Shown here: one piece after another, positions 1-12,964 of the stretch
Layout: the number at the start of each line of letters is the position of its first letter
How positions within the stretch are numbered: position 1 is the stretch's first letter
Assembly: GCA_022578605.1 (NCBI GenBank)
Contig: MU394101.1
Coordinates: forward strand, 245,410-309,409
From: Camillea tinctor
Lineage: Eukaryota; Ascomycota; Sordariomycetes; Xylariales; Xylariaceae
Length of the DNA stretch: 64,000 bases
Direction: 5' to 3'
Notes under the pieces: generated by a model
Told to the model about the DNA's origin: nothing
Database searches by the model: none
What the model saw: the letters and a program-made list of their open reading frames with translations, nothing else
Position numbers and translations under genes: made by a program

Positions 1-1154
1 CATTTCATAGAGACTCTAAAGTGTAATATTGCGTGAAATAGTTAGCTTCGAAGACTTATCAAGTATAGACTGGGGTATGAAGACACGATTTTGTAATCGA
101 CAGAGAGGCCGATGTATGGAAGGAAATAGGGGCTTGCTAGCAAGATCCATGAATACGGTGAACAGCGTCTCGAAATATGTGGTTTTATACTTTCATCATA
201 TCTAATATTGGGTGGATGAATAAGCAAAACTAGGCTGAGGCTAATATCGTGTACTTGCTTTTTGGTCTTGATAAAATAGAAAAAACAAGAGAGGCAGAAG
301 AGGTAGGGAAAAAGCCACCCGTCTTTAGGGCAGGCGGAATTGACATGAAATGAATGACGTCCTGAACTGAGGCCTCTAAACCAAGGGAGCTTCAAGTCAA
401 CCGTGGAAGTGAATACATTTCCCTAAACTGGGCACGATAGATTGTGTAAGCACGCGCCATACGCGTGCTAGAATGTTGACAGCGCTAATATGAGTCGCGA
501 TGCTAGGGCGAAGTTCTATGTTATGTAGATGGTTTGTACGTGGATGAATTTCACAGAGATGTACTCCTTGATCAGCGCAAATACATGCACAAGGAACAAC
601 TCATCTCATAGCGTGGCATGCGATCTAATTATCCTAGATGTCTGCTGAGAGCTGGGAAATAGGGAGTGAATGAAGTTTCGGTGACAGAGTGTTAGACACT
701 ATCAGCTAGCTAGCACTAGGCGTACAAGTCGGTAAACGGAGAAGAAGCAAATAAGGTCAAATCAATCATTGCCGCATTCTCCAAAATGAGACCCCATTTG
801 ATTACTTGTGAACTACTACTGCACGGGCCGAGACAATCTTGATTACTTTGTTTTTTACTTTTTTCTTGGATCTTTGCGCTTGAGGCGATCTCGGGCACGG
901 AAAGGAAGGCCGGCTGGGAAAACAACAGAGAAATACACTATGATGAGACGAGACATTCCGCAGGGCGGTCACTAGGACCTGTCGATCACCATCGGTAGCT
1001 CCCATTCCACCACCGAAAAGTCGGACTTTGAGGGGGAGAACTCTCAAGGGAGATCATCGCGGAGGCTTAGGGGGAGATTGAGAGTAGTAAAGACTTGTCT
1101 AGCGATGAGTGATGGACGAGAAACAGAGGCGCGTTTGCCAACTCCATCCTCGTG
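1..1154. other. Intergenic, no gene seen
   Basis: Only short open frames without recognisable families occur here on either strand. The right-hand end is the upstream region of the hydrophobin gene. I see no RNA gene or repeat. Confidence 0.6.
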
Positions 1155-1162
1155 TATATAAG
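1155..1162 (+). promoter_or_regulatory. TATA box of the hydrophobin gene
   Basis: A TATATAAG motif is followed by a strongly pyrimidine-rich (CT) leader of about 170 nt that runs up to the hydrophobin start codon. This layout is common in highly expressed fungal genes. The role is inferred from sequence only. Confidence 0.6.
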
Positions 1163-1362
1163 CCCGGTCGACAACCCTCCATCAGGTCTACTTCTCTCTC
1201 CTCCTCATCACGCTCTCAACACTCTCTTCTCATCTACAGCTTACAGCTCTTAATTCACTCATTCAAGACCAGCAACGCTCACTTGCTTCTGCTTTTAATA
1301 ATAATTCCCAACCCGCTAATCTTTACCAACCTTTTCCCATCTTCCAAACCATATCCTTCAAA

Positions 1363-1891
1363 ATGCAATTCTCCGTCGCTGTCATTGCTACCTTCGCCCT
1401 CGGCGCCATTGCCGCTCCCCAGAACGCTGGTGGTGTCGGAAGCGGTGTCGGCGGTGTCGGCCAGGGCATCGGTAACGGTGTTGGCAACTTCCCCGCCGTC
1501 CCCGGTGATGTGACCGTCGGCCAGGCTGGCGACACTTGCGGTTCCGACCTCGACCTCAGCTGCTGCGACAACGTCAAGCAGTCTGGTGACTCCGTCAACG
1601 AGGCCAGCGGCATCCTCGCTGGTCTCCTGTCCGGCACCCTCGAGAACGGTGACGTCGGTCTCTTCTCTGGCTGCTCTAAGCTCAACGTTGCTGCCCGTAA
1701 GCTTTCTCCCCCCCTGAATACACTATTAGCAGTCAAACAGCAACTAACCCACTCAACTAGTCATTGGCCTCGACGACTTGCTCAACTCCCAGTGCAAGCA
1801 GACCCCTGCCTGCTGCCAGCACTCTGGTACTTCTCAGGACGGTCTCGTCAACGTCGGCCTCCCCTGCGTTGCCCTCGGCAGCGTGTTGTAA
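1363..1891 (+). CDS. Class I hydrophobin (secreted surface protein)
   Basis: Hydrophobins self-assemble at air-water interfaces and coat hyphae and spores. The gene has two exons, 1363-1696 and 1761-1891, joined across a 64-nt GTAAGC...CTAG intron, and encodes about 154 aa. The N-terminus is a clear signal peptide (MQFSVAVIATFALGAIAAPQ), followed by a Gly/Val-rich spacer. All eight family cysteines are present with spacing C-x7-CC-x35-C-x18-C-x5-CC-x16-C, which fits class I. A TATA box lies about 200 bp upstream. The nearest gene, a dipeptidase, converges on it, so no operon-like relation is implied. The family assignment is secure; the exact biological surface it coats cannot be told. Confidence 0.95.
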
Positions 1892-2228
1892 AACGGCAGC
1901 ATCGTACCTCAATACGACAATTGCATTTCCTGGTGCCATACTTCAGATTGACAAACAACATAGCACACGACATATCACGAGGACCATGGGATATGTAGGA
2001 AACTGGAAAAAAGGGTTGTAATGTCTGGGGGGGGAGAGTGCCACAAATTGTTTTAGTGCCTTGTTTTCGTCTCATCAGCATAAGTATCTTTAGAATCCAA
2101 CTTCAGTCGCTCGTTAAACATCATATCTCTCATTCGTGACAATAATGATAAATGTGACCGTTCACATCATGTTCTCTTCAAGAGCGTTCGGCCTCTCACC
2201 AGTCATAACCTCAGCGTGTTTCTCATGC
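1892..2228. other. Convergent intergenic spacer
   Basis: This is the space between the 3' ends of the hydrophobin and dipeptidase genes. Nothing recognisable is seen beyond presumptive 3' untranslated sequence. Confidence 0.5.
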
Positions 2229-3887
2229 TCATTCGTAGTCGGCAGCGCGAATCCTGTTCGGGTTTCCCGGAATCATGACTGGCAAAGGGTTATTCCACCT
2301 CGACCACTTCCTACCTTCCCAAACATCCTCCGCTGGCAACTCGTCCACCAGCGTAGCCGCAACCCTCTCGTTTTCTCTCCAAACCCTACATATAGCCCTG
2401 GTTAGACGATCATCATAGAAATGGAGAAGAAAAGCACCTTAGACGGCTTCGGGTTTTTTTTCTTACCTGAGAATATTCTCCCCCGCCAACTTGCGGACCT
2501 GCTCGTCTGTCGCCCCCCTCCTCATCACCGCCTCGACGAGCTTCGGGTAATCCGCCACCGACTCGATCCCGTTCGCGAGCGTAACCGTGCCGTCAAAGTC
2601 ACCCCCAATACCGACGTGGTCCCACCCTGCTACTTCGACAACGTGCATGATGTGGTCGACAACGGTCTCGATATCCGCGGCGTCGGGGTTCTCCGCGTTG
2701 AGGAAGCGCTTGACGAACATAACCATCACTAGGAGTAGACATCACACCCCGTCAGTGACTTTACGACCCCGGCCAACTCGAACCGGCAAAAAAAAAAGAA
2801 AAAGGAAGAAGCTTGGATCCCAACTTACGCACACCCCCGTTGTCCTTCAACCGCGCGATAACATCGTCAGGCGCATTGCGGTAGTTGCGCGCGAGCGCAT
2901 AACACGCGCTATGGCTGAAGATAACCGGCGACCGCGTGACGTCGAGGACCTTACGCATCGCGCCGTGCGACACATGCGCAAGGTCAACCATCATGCCGAG
3001 GCGGTTCATCTCGCGCACCGCCGCCTCGCCAAGGGTCGTCAACTCGCCGTCCTCGGGGCCCCCACCCGCGGCCGTGACGCTGGACGCGGCGGTCGCGAAG
3101 GGGTTATCGCAGTTATGCGTGACGGTGGCGTAGCGCACGCCGAGCTCGTGCAGCTGGCGCAGCACGGCGAGCGACGAGCCGGCCTGGTGCAGGCCCTCGG
3201 CGCCGAGCATGGAGGGGATCTTGCCTCTGGTGAAGGCGGCGATGGCGCACGTCGACGTGGCGCAGTACTGCAGCTCGTCGATCTCGGCGATGAAGCGCCG
3301 CGTGGCGTCGATCTGCTCGAGGGTGTCGCGCACGCTGTGCGTCGGGTCGTCGAGGGTTGCGGGGGTGGTGTCCGGACACTCGACGAACACGGACCAGAAT
3401 TGCCCGCCTATGCGGCCTTGCTTCATGCGCACGAGGTCGGTATGGCTTGCGAAATCTGCATCGAGAACACAAAAAATTACTTACTTAGCCAGATGATGGG
3501 GTGATAATAATATTAGCAAACGTGGACCGGTGGCTGCATACGCTCTCTGAATGTGAAGGTGCTCTTATCGTAGATCTTGTTCCTCAGCTCGAGCCTCAGC
3601 AGGTAGGGCAGATCATTGTGTCCGTCGATCAGGGGCGTCGACTTTAGGATCTTTTCGGTTCGCAAGGCGAAGTCTAGGGGGTCGACGACAGGGTCTCGCC
3701 CGTACAGAGTGGCTAGCACGTAAGAGAGTCCCAGGAAAACAACGAGCCCGATCGATGTGATCCAGGGGTTTTGGCCTGGGGTCACTGCTTGGGGTTCTTC
3801 CTCACGATCTTCTTTCTTGCTCTCAGGGGCACGTGAGGCGGGGGAGGAGCCAACATCACGCCGGCGGACACCCGAAGAGTCCGCCAT
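2229..3887 (-). CDS. Membrane-anchored dipeptidase (peptidase family M19)
   Basis: M19 dipeptidases are di-zinc enzymes that hydrolyse dipeptides. Four exons (3887-3542, 3455-2829, 2728-2467, 2385-2229) give about 463 aa. Exon junctions restore family motifs, for example [17 protein letters not shown] across intron 1. A single transmembrane segment lies near residues 45-65 ([20 protein letters not shown]), so the enzyme is probably a type II membrane protein. Visible metal-site motifs are [31 protein letters not shown] and GIGGDFDG. The C-terminus (ENILRVW...) is supplied by the last exon. The length matches fungal homologues. The substrate is not predictable from sequence. Confidence 0.94.
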
Positions 3888-5176
3888 GACCTTGGGCAGG
3901 TTCGATAGTTCAGAGAAAGAATTTCAATATAGTCTTACTTCCTAAAGAGTTGATGAAATAATGGTGATTTCCCTTTCTTTTCAATATATTGTTCCCATAT
4001 GTGTGTGTAGGTGTTGAGTTGTGTGTTGTTCTATGTTGTTTGGACTTATATCTTATTAGGTGTGACGTATGATACACATGATGTATTTTGGGAGTTCCAG
4101 TTAGATCTATATCTCGGTTAGGTATTATGGGTCAGGGATGTTAATCAAGGTCAGGCCGTATGTATGCATGTATGTATTGTACAATTACACATACATAAGT
4201 TACATAACTAAGAGTATTACTATAAGTTTTTAATATTCATGACTCAACCTACTCCCGTCACATTTTGAACCTATCAATTTACCGCGTCCGTTTTCAACTA
4301 AACCTGGTAAAACTCACTTATGTATCTATGTACATAAACTAGGTTAGGTTAGTATAATACACTTACATACCCTCAATATGTAATCCGTAGTCTATCTCCA
4401 GACCCCATCCCGAATCCAGCTAGCCTCACTAGCAACGAGACATTTCCTAAAAACATCTTGACCTATTATCATTTATCATCTGGGGTTCTCTGATCGGCTT
4501 TACGATCCGCTCCACCCTTCTTTGGTTCCACTATATACATGCCTAGACCTATTATCTCCCATTACTAATCCTATTGACTCGTTGCCCACGCCTTGGTTCC
4601 CCTCGACTTACACCAAACAACTAGGTTAGGTTATAAAAGTAACCGGCTTCCCCAACATCCATACATTTACTTATCATTCGGGGATTGACCCTGTATCCTT
4701 GGCAAAAAACCCACGATACCTAGAACGAACCAAGTCCGACCGTTAGAAAAGGTAGATCTAATCCCACTTACCGGGTTCGGTTCTTGTGTGTCTTATCTCG
4801 AGCATGGTATGGGTGCTTTGGATGGGGGATGGGGGAGGGGGGGAAGGGAACGCTTCGTTGCCATGGGTTCGTATAGACTAGAAAAAGACAAAGATAAGCC
4901 GTTATGGAAATCCCTTTCCTTTTGGGAATTTCTTTTTTATCTATGCACATAAGAAGCGCGTGTATCACTCGATTGCTCGGCAACCTAACCTAGGGGTTTT
5001 TATTAAACAACAATGTCTCTCCTTTCCCTTTCCTGATCCAGGTTTCTTTGTCTTTGCCTGAACCAGTCTCCCTCCTCCCTTAGCCCAATTCCTCTTTGGA
5101 AGCTTGCTGCTAAGCACTGGTTGACGACACTCCCCCTTCCCCCCCCTTCGTGCGTGTACTTCACAAGGTGGCAAGT
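3888..5176. other. Divergent intergenic region, AT-rich
   Basis: This spacer lies between the divergently transcribed dipeptidase and ACS permease. It holds three copies of a TAGGTTAGGTT-like motif (about 4340-4353, 4621-4632 and, reversed, 4982-4994) and TATG/TATA-rich stretches. No gene is supported. Confidence 0.5.
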
Positions 5177-6542
5177 ATGACGGCCTCCCCCGACCTCGAG
5201 CGCACCGGCAGCAAGCCGGCCAGCATCGTCGGTGCCAAAGCTGCTGACTACAAAAATTACAATGACGAGAGCACGGGCTCGGTCCATGACCCCGTCGCCA
5301 TCGGCCCCGACGCCGTGCACGACGTCGACCCCGTGCTCGAGCGCAAGCTCCTCTGGAAATTCGACTTGCGCATCCTGCCCGTGCTCGCCATCATGTACCT
5401 CTTCAACGGGCTCGACAAGGGCAACCTGGGCAACGCCAAAACCGCCGGGCTGGAGGACACCCTCGGGCTCGTCGGCGACCAGTACAACATCCTGCTGTCC
5501 GTGTTCTTCATCCCGTACGTGCTCTGCGCGCCCTTCCTCGGCATTGCGGGCAAGCGCTGGGGGCCCGCGCGCGTGCTCCCCCTCATGATGCTCACCTTCG
5601 GCTCCATGACGCTGCTCACCGCGGCCGTGACCAACTTCGGCGGCCTGTTCGCCGTGCGCTGGTTCCTCGGCATGGCCGAGAGCGCCTTCTTCCCGCTGGT
5701 CATTTACTACCAGACTACGTTCTACCGGCGCGGCGAGCTGGCCCGGCGCCTCGCCATCTTCTACGCCGCGTCCAACATCGCCAACGCGTTCTCGGGCCTC
5801 CTCGCGTTCGGCACGTTCCAGATCCGCGGCGGAAGCCTGCCCCCCTGGAAGTACCTTTTCATTGTCGAGGGCGCGGGCACCGTGATCGTCGCTGTCTTCT
5901 CGTGGTTCTATCTCCCCGCCAGCGGCGCCACGGCGTCCTTCCTGACGCCCGAGGAGCGCGCGCTGGCCCACCGCCGGCTGCAGGTGGACTCTTCCTCGAT
6001 CGTGGACCAGCCGTTCGTGTTCCGGGAGGCGGTGTCGATCCTGGCGCACCCGAGCAGCTGGGCGATCCTCGCCATCGAGGTGTGTCTGGGGGTGCCGCTG
6101 CAGTCGGTGAACCTGTACCTGCCTGTGATCATCAAGCGGCTCAACTACGACACCATCAAGACGAACCTGTACACAGTAGCGCCGAACATCACCGGCGCCG
6201 TGATGTTAGTGCTGCTAGCCTTCGCCTCCGACATGTCTAAGATGCGCTTTCCCTTCGTCGCCCTCGGCTTCGCGTTCACTCTCACAGGCTTCATCATCTA
6301 TGCTTGCGTCAGCGTTGACACCCAGTTGCACGTCGCTTACTTCGCTTGCTTCATGATGACCTGGGGAACGGCCGCGCCGAGCGTCATCCTCGACGTATGG
6401 TACAACAACAACATCGCCAACGAGAACAAGCGCGTTTTGCTCACTAGTATCGGCGTTCCTGTCGCCAATCTTATGGGCATCGTTTCGTAAGAATTACCCT
6501 ATTCCCTCCTTTTTTTTTTTCTCTTTTCATGCACATATTTCG

Positions 6543-6599
<57 letters not shown>

Positions 6600-6991
6600 N
6601 NNNNNNNNNGGCGTTCCTGCCGCCAAAATTTTGGGCACCGTTTCGTAACAAATACCCACATCCCCCCTCTTTTTTTTTCCCTTTTCCCTCCCATTTTTTT
6701 GTTCCCCCCCCCCCCCCCCCCCCAAAAGCAAGGTTTAGACTAACACGCACCCCCTTTTATAGTTCGAACATCTTCCAGCCCAAAGACGCACCCAAGTACT
6801 TCCCCGCCCTAATCACCACTGCAGCCTTCGGCGCCTGCGGGTGCGTGCTCACGGTCCTCCTAGGCGCGTGGATGATCATGGACAACAAGCGCCGGGACCA
6901 GGCCCAGGGCCGGACCGTGAAAGCGAGGGACATCCCGACCGAGTTGCTGGCCGACGGGCCTTCGAACCCGGGGTATAGATGGTATCTCTAG
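5177..6991 (+). CDS. MFS permease, anion:cation symporter (ACS/Dal5-Tna1-like) family
   Basis: ACS-family permeases import organic anions such as nicotinate, pantothenate or allantoate. Exon 1 (5177-6486) and exon 2 (6763-6991) give about 512 aa with around 12 membrane segments. The family signature MYLFNGLDKGNLGNAK and the motif IAGKRWGPARVLPL are present. I chose ATG 5177 because the frame upstream opens only with GTG. Exon 2 joins as GIVSSNIFQPKDAPKYFP and its acceptor has a good GACTAAC branch site. The intron contains a 10-N gap, a 55-base G run, and beyond the gap a second, lower-fidelity copy of the exon end. The coding sequence itself looks intact. The substrate is unknown. Confidence 0.94.
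6452..6723. other. Assembly gap with duplicated flanks and poly-G/poly-C runs
   Basis: Ns occupy 6600-6609. The sequence at 6452-6544 (exon end, donor and T-rich intron start) is repeated with mismatches at 6610-6703. The left copy runs into about 55 G (6545-6599) and the right copy into about 20 C (6704-6723). The right copy looks like an error-rich reading of the same locus, so the true intron is probably near 100 nt instead of 276. Confidence 0.85.
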
Positions 6992-7355
6992 GGATGTGAA
7001 TGGGGAAAAGGGGGCTTCTCTGGACCATACTTTTTCTCGAGATAACCTATCCATGTACCAATATAACGAGACTCACGCCGTCTAAGAAGTAAAAAAAGAA
7101 CAATCGTATTTTATCCTGGTTTTCTTGCTAGATAGAGAGAGGGGAAGAAAAATAGATGCCCTAGATAATATGTGGTATCATGTGAACCTCGAACGCCATG
7201 ACGAACAAAATAAACAGTCCAAAAAAAAACCTCCCGTATACTTTTTATATCCAAATTCTCATCAATAGTCATGAATCATTAACCTCTCCCTTTCTTTTTC
7301 ATTTTCTTTTCTTTTTTTCCGAGTCGCAGACTCTCCTATCCTCTCCCCCTTTCCC
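6992..7355. other. Convergent intergenic spacer
   Basis: This is the space between the 3' ends of the ACS permease and lipase genes. It is T-rich and no gene or element is seen. Confidence 0.5.
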
Positions 7356-9397
7356 TCAATACCCCTTCGCCGTCGCCGCCCCAATAGCCAGCTCCTCCAC
7401 CCTCGCCGCGTAGAGCCTCATAACGTGGCACACCGGATCCCCCCACACCACGCCCCTCAGCTGCTCGTCGCTCGCCACCTGCGCGACCACGCCCTCGCGC
7501 AGCCGCTCCTCCACCGTCATCGCGCGCCTGACCTTCGCGCTCGGGCTGCCCGACCTGAGCACCACGATGCACCCCGCGTTGCTCAGCGTGCTGGCGGGCA
7601 CCCGCCACACCGGGCCGGCGGGCGCCTTGCGCGTCTTGCCCGAGCGCGCCGATTTCATGCTCGTCTTCGACGATTTGCTCGCGAGGGACGACTTGGATTT
7701 CCGCTCGCGCGGCTTGCTGCCGTGTTTCGACGAGGCCGGGGACGGGTAGGGGGGTGGAGGGGTGCCCTCCTTTTCCTTGATAGCCTGTTGTTGTTGTGCT
7801 TGTTGGGCCCCGGGCGCGGGCGCCGCGAAGAGCTCCAGCAGGCTCTTCACGTAGGCTTTGTCGGCGCGGGCCACGGGGTCACCTTCGTTGACGAAGCTCA
7901 GGAATTGCGAGGGTCGGAGGGCTGAGGTGGCGGGCTTCCGCAGGGGGAGGAGCGACACGGGAGGCGCGCCGAAGGTGATGCAGTGGATGCACTTGAAGAA
8001 CCCCGTTAGTTGGTTGAGCTCGGAGGCGGCGGCCTTGGTCGTCGCGAGCATGTGCATGTACAGCAGGGAGGCGACTGCGCCGCCGGCCGAGTGGCCCGCG
8101 ATGAGGAGCGAGTAGGAGCAGCGCCGGGGATCCTCCTGGAGGAGATGCCGTAGTCGGGCGGCTACGGGGGCGATCATTTTCCGCGCAGCGGATAGGAACC
8201 CTGCGTGACAGAAGTTGCTAGCATCGTCCTGACTATTGAGTTAGCTGACGGCTCGCCTGAGCATTCTTCACTCATTAGTAGATCTCACCAAAAACCCAAT
8301 TGGTGCCGTTGGTGCCGTGTTCAAGTTGACAGCCCAGTCCATAAATGTCGCCGTGCCACGGATTGCGAAGACGATGGTCTCCATGCGGTCCATGGGAACT
8401 GACTTGATATACATTGCCTTGGCGCCGGTCTTCCAATTGGCGTCGATATGCGCATCTCGCTCGGATCCGCGTGGCTTTTCATACACACGTTCCGAATATC
8501 GTGCCGCCAGGGAGAGCAGAGGGTAAACATTTAAATCTCTGATTTTTGTTAGCCAAAGCTGTTTTACACGTAATGTATCATTCAGACCACAATCACGCAC
8601 AGACGAAGGGGAGTTAAGTCCATAGGGAGCTTGGAGTTGGCGTATAAGTCAACTTTCGAGAAATAACCAGCAGAGATGATAGACGTGGCTACCGCGCTCG
8701 TCTGGCCCTTGGGGGCGTCCTTCTTACTCTTCTTCGAACAGCCCTTTCGATTTGTCGTAAGTTGCTTCGAGTCTTCGGCTGGGAGTGGAGGCGGAGGCGC
8801 CTCGACAGGCGCCTGGTACATGAACAGGTCGTTCTCGTTCCCCACGAACCTATCCCGGTCGATCAAGGTCATCACATCATTGAATCTATCGCATATCTGG
8901 TCGTACATTGCCGCGCTCTGGTTGAGGAGCTGTGAGCCGTAACCGTGCCATTTAGGCAGCCCGTCGTCAAATATCTGATTAACGACGTCGCTGGGTATTT
9001 GCATTAGCTCGGCTGTTGAGCTGAGCTTGAGCCTACTGAGAGCACCCAATCCATTGTTATTTGGATATGGATTTGTGGGTTGGTTATATGACGAAGGCCC
9101 TAGGTAATAATGATTTACGATGATAGGAGGATATTGTCTCTGGTCTTGGTACTGATTTGGTATAGGAGGAGGCCCGGGATTCCAACCGGGGGGCGGTGAT
9201 AGGTAACCAGCAGGCTGGCTTGTAGCTTGACCTGGACCCGAACTCGGACCCGGGCCCGGTTGTGTGTGGTTATAAGTTCTCCGGACACAGCGAGAAGGAG
9301 GCGGTGGTTGTGCGTTTATAAATGCCGATTGAGACGAATCAGCCTTCACCGGCAACGCCGTCGTCTGCTGGGCCTTTTTCCTCCTGAAGAAGCCCAT
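7356..9397 (-). CDS. Class 3 (Rhizomucor-type) lipase-like alpha/beta hydrolase
   Basis: Exons 9397-8601, 8538-8289 and 8228-7356 encode about 639 aa. The N-terminal 150 residues are low-complexity and rich in Pro, Gln and Tyr, with no signal peptide, so an intracellular role is likely. The lipase-3 fold begins near TIVFAIRGTATFMDW. The nucleophile elbow is IAGHSAGGAVASLL. Candidate acid and base are the Asp in NEGDPVARADK and the His in DPVCHVMRLYAARVEEL. A Lys/Ser-rich insertion (KPRERKSKSSLASKS region) lies between the elbow and the C-terminal part. Both introns (62 and 60 nt) restore conserved sequence when removed, for example FLDDASNFCHAGFLSAARKM. The substrate is unknown; related proteins are annotated as lipases or DAG lipase-like. 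Confidence 0.92.
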
Positions 9398-12300
9398 GAT
9401 TTCTATACACTATTGATCACTCCATTCCATTCATAGGAAATCAAGGATAGATGGAAGGAATTGGTGAAGTCCGAATCTTGGTAGGCTTGGTATGTAGGGG
9501 TTTTCAGAAGACACAGCCGAAATCAAGTGAGGGATTGGAAGAAGAATGACGTTTAGAGAAGGACAAGAAACGGCGAAGAACTATTTTAGAGTAGATAGGT
9601 AAGAGGTAGGTATGTAGGCAGTAAAAGTAAGGAAGATGGCGAAGCACAAAGCTGCCCTGCCCTTATCCTACCCTTACCTATCCATCCTTGCCTTTTAGCT
9701 AGTAACCTGGAGATCCTGGTTGCCCCTTGTTTATATGTAGCAACATACTGTATCACAGCTGCTCACAGGTCAATCTATTTAGAACTTCTATTATGTATGT
9801 ACCTAACCTACCAGTTGTTAGTTAGTACATACAGGTAGAGTATAACTCATGACTATATCTAAGTACTTCATGTACAGTATGCAACCGAATTGCATACATC
9901 AGGCCAGGATACTATATACTACTAGTTACTATCCGCATCCGGTGGGTTGATAGTTAGCGGGTGTGCCTTGCCGTTTACAGACCCTCCATCCCTGAATATA
10001 TCGTGTTTGCCGGCGCTGATTCGCTGTTCGATCTCGTCCAAGCCCCGATTTATTGCGCCAGGGGGGTGCGCCAGTGGACAACCGTGTCGTCCAACAGCGG
10101 ACGAACCACAGGCTTGAGATAAATAAAGCTGCATGAAGGTATGCGAGTAACTCGCCAAGAAACCTCGAGCTCGGGTTCTGACTGGCCCCCGCAGATCGCA
10201 GTCCGGCAAGACGTTGTAACCTCAAGGCTCTCGATTTGTTATTTAGGCGGCTACATTTTTGTTTTTGGTCTTTATTTCTTCTTCTAGGCCATCTAATGGA
10301 CCGCGGTTCTTATCTGCATATATGCTAAGTTAAGCAAGACTCAGGAGTTAGTATCAATTCTAGATGCAGGGCATGGATGGCAAGCGACTTACAGACCCCC
10401 ACTACTGGCAAGTAAAGTGAGTGACCCCTGGACACAAAATATCTGCAACAAAGAAATGCATTCCAGTGAAATATTCACATGTTATCTTTATGACAAAGAA
10501 ACCTAATAATCTGCATGGAAACGAATCCTTACCTACCTCATTTATAAACCTACAACACGCCATACTTGATAATATACGAATAAGCTATTTAATATAACCT
10601 AGGTACAGACAAAGACCGTTGGAGCTGATAGTGCATAGTGCGAGGATGGCTTATAGAAAATGTATTACTTATGTTGTGCTATTTTCCTAACCTAAGTGAT
10701 AGACCTAAGAAGCAGAGAGTACTTATACTTTTTTGCCTTCCTCTAGCCATCCAACAACATTCCCAGCAGTCAAAGTCACATCTAGCCAACTACAACCCCC
10801 CCTATGACCAGAACAAGAGAGCCCATACATTCTCCTCCATATCTGGTTGGAGATAACAGCCTACCTTTGGAGCTATCTTGACAGATGAACTTGATTATAG
10901 TGACCGGTGTGTGTGTATGTGAGGGGAAGGGGGACTTGCCGTGCAGCTGGCATGGCTTGCTCAACGCACCCCAACAAAATACGCCCCCACGGCATACCGA
11001 GAGATGGAAGGTTCTGCATACATACTATATAGGAAGATGCACATATGCCACGGCATATGCCATATAGCAACGAGGGGGCATGGAGATGTTAACGGAGTGG
11101 CCCCTCATTCAAGACACTCTTCTAGTCCAGGTCCCTTATACACGATTTTTGCTTCTTATCCTAGGTCCCTCGGGTTGATTTCACCCCTCTCGGATTTCCA
11201 CATGATGGGCGTAACTATTTATAGGAGACGACCGTGAGAGATAGGATGATGTGAATTAACCTACCTAGTAGATATAAACCCCATACCTAATTCCAACAGA
11301 CGCGATGACCTCATCCCCGGCTTCTAAGTCAAGGGATCTGAGGTGCTCTCCTCAACGTGCTAAACTATGACCGTCTGAGCGTCAATCCTAATAATATCCC
11401 ACAACGTAGGCTAGTATAAGCATTTTTTAATAGCAAATATTAGGCTGAGCCTTGGAGAAAGCTCTTGGACTACCAAGGCTAATCATATCAGATTCGCAGC
11501 ACCCAATGGCTCTAAAGAGTATGAAGCATAATGAAAATGATATTGTGAAAGGGTATATATCTGATGACATGCAGCTCGAAACATTCCTACCTAATTACTT
11601 CACTCAGGAACATTTACGATACTATATTCTATCTTGGAGAATTCCCGACACAAGTCCATTGAGGAGGCTTAATATCAGCTTTTTGGTATGTACCACTAAT
11701 GCGAAAGATGTATAGCTTTTAGTTCTTCTATTTGGTGTAAAATCCAGTCTCATATCTCTTGTTGAAGCTGGATTAGAAGAGGAGTTGTGGTTGGTAGTGC
11801 ATGATAGTAAGGAAGAGCATGCGACGTCTAAAAGCCTATGTTCCTCATAGCCTCCCCATAGCCTCCCCATGGAATAAATATGCTATGACTTGAGTAAATG
11901 TCAGGTTCTTTTTAGTACTTGGTTCTGGGCGAATTGCCTTATACCTATATTCGGCATGTGATACTTAGCAGTCCGTATTATAAGGAAATTATAACATAGG
12001 TCTGGTAGAGCATCAATGACTAGACTAGAACTTATAAGCTATTTTGTTAGCACCTTTACACTCAGCATTTCTTTGCCATTCTCTTCTCTGGTCTTAGACA
12101 AGGTGCCTGACCTCTCTATAAGACGGTCTGTCGCTCAAACTTACCACCAGTTACGACATAGGACACGGACCATCGATAAATGAGAAAGCTCTATGCGTGT
12201 AGTGGGGAAGTTAAGGGAGGGTAATATCGATGTCCGAAGCGACAAGTGGATGTGATCAGCATTGGCTGGCCGGACATAGCCTAGCTGTAGAATGTCTAGC

Positions 12301-12474
12301 ATGGTACGTACTAGAGGTTCCAGTGTTGCCGTATGGTCTTCTGATGAGTTGCTGCTGTATTGGAGAAATTACGTGTCAGATAATGTTATTTATTTTATAT
12401 TGGCAAGGGGGGTTAGACTGGAGACTTGGATGTAGATTACCTAGGTTAGGTATGTATGTATAAGTAAGTAAATT

Positions 12475-12503
<29 letters not shown>
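12475..12503. repeat. (AG)n microsatellite
   Basis: This is an uninterrupted AG dinucleotide run of about 29 nt in intergenic sequence. Confidence 0.9.
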
Positions 12504-12505
<2 letters not shown>

Positions 12506-12927
12506 AATGGATATTGGTGTATGCAAGACATTCAACCTTATTAGCATAGGTTAGGTACTTAAACAACCTCTAAACGTGTAACCCCTCCTGTTAGGTTAGT
12601 GGACTGGTGCTGTTGATGATGAGCGGGCATGATAAGATACTTCTAACTCTGATAAGATACTACTTTATCTAACTTTCTGCTTCAGTTTGATAGCTGACCT
12701 AAATGGCCTCGATAGCCTGATATCATCGGGTAGAATGATGTAACCTAAGTGGGTGTATATTAGCCTTGCAGGGGTATCCCCAGTCAGCTAACTTTAAAAG
12801 CAAATAGCATAACCCGTACAAGCCATTTCTCCGTAACCCCCCAATTAACTTGTCTCAAAAAGAAACATCTCAGACAAATCGATTTCAGGCTTGGTTCATG
12901 GTTAATGCAAAATGCGAGTCCCATATA

Positions 12928-12964
12928 CCTGACCTGACCTGACCTAACCTGACCTTACCTGACC
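12928..12964. repeat. CCTGA pentanucleotide repeat array
   Basis: About seven tandem units of CCTGA occur, with scattered CCTAA and CCTTA variants, upstream of the FHIP-like gene. Function unknown. Confidence 0.8.

Noticed and set aside
2587..3504. A 305-aa plus-strand open frame opposite the M19 dipeptidase
   Set aside because: It crosses the dipeptidase introns and has the biased Arg/Ala composition of an antisense shadow. The minus strand carries conserved catalytic motifs.
5003..6049. A 348-aa minus-strand open frame opposite the ACS permease
   Set aside because: It is a GC-rich shadow frame antisense to a clear transporter gene, with repetitive Arg/Glu/Gly composition and no recognisable domain.
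9929..10225. GC-richer island with two overlapping frames of about 95 aa
   Set aside because: Neither frame has a recognisable family, signal peptide or splice context. It may be a gene relic, but nothing supports a call.
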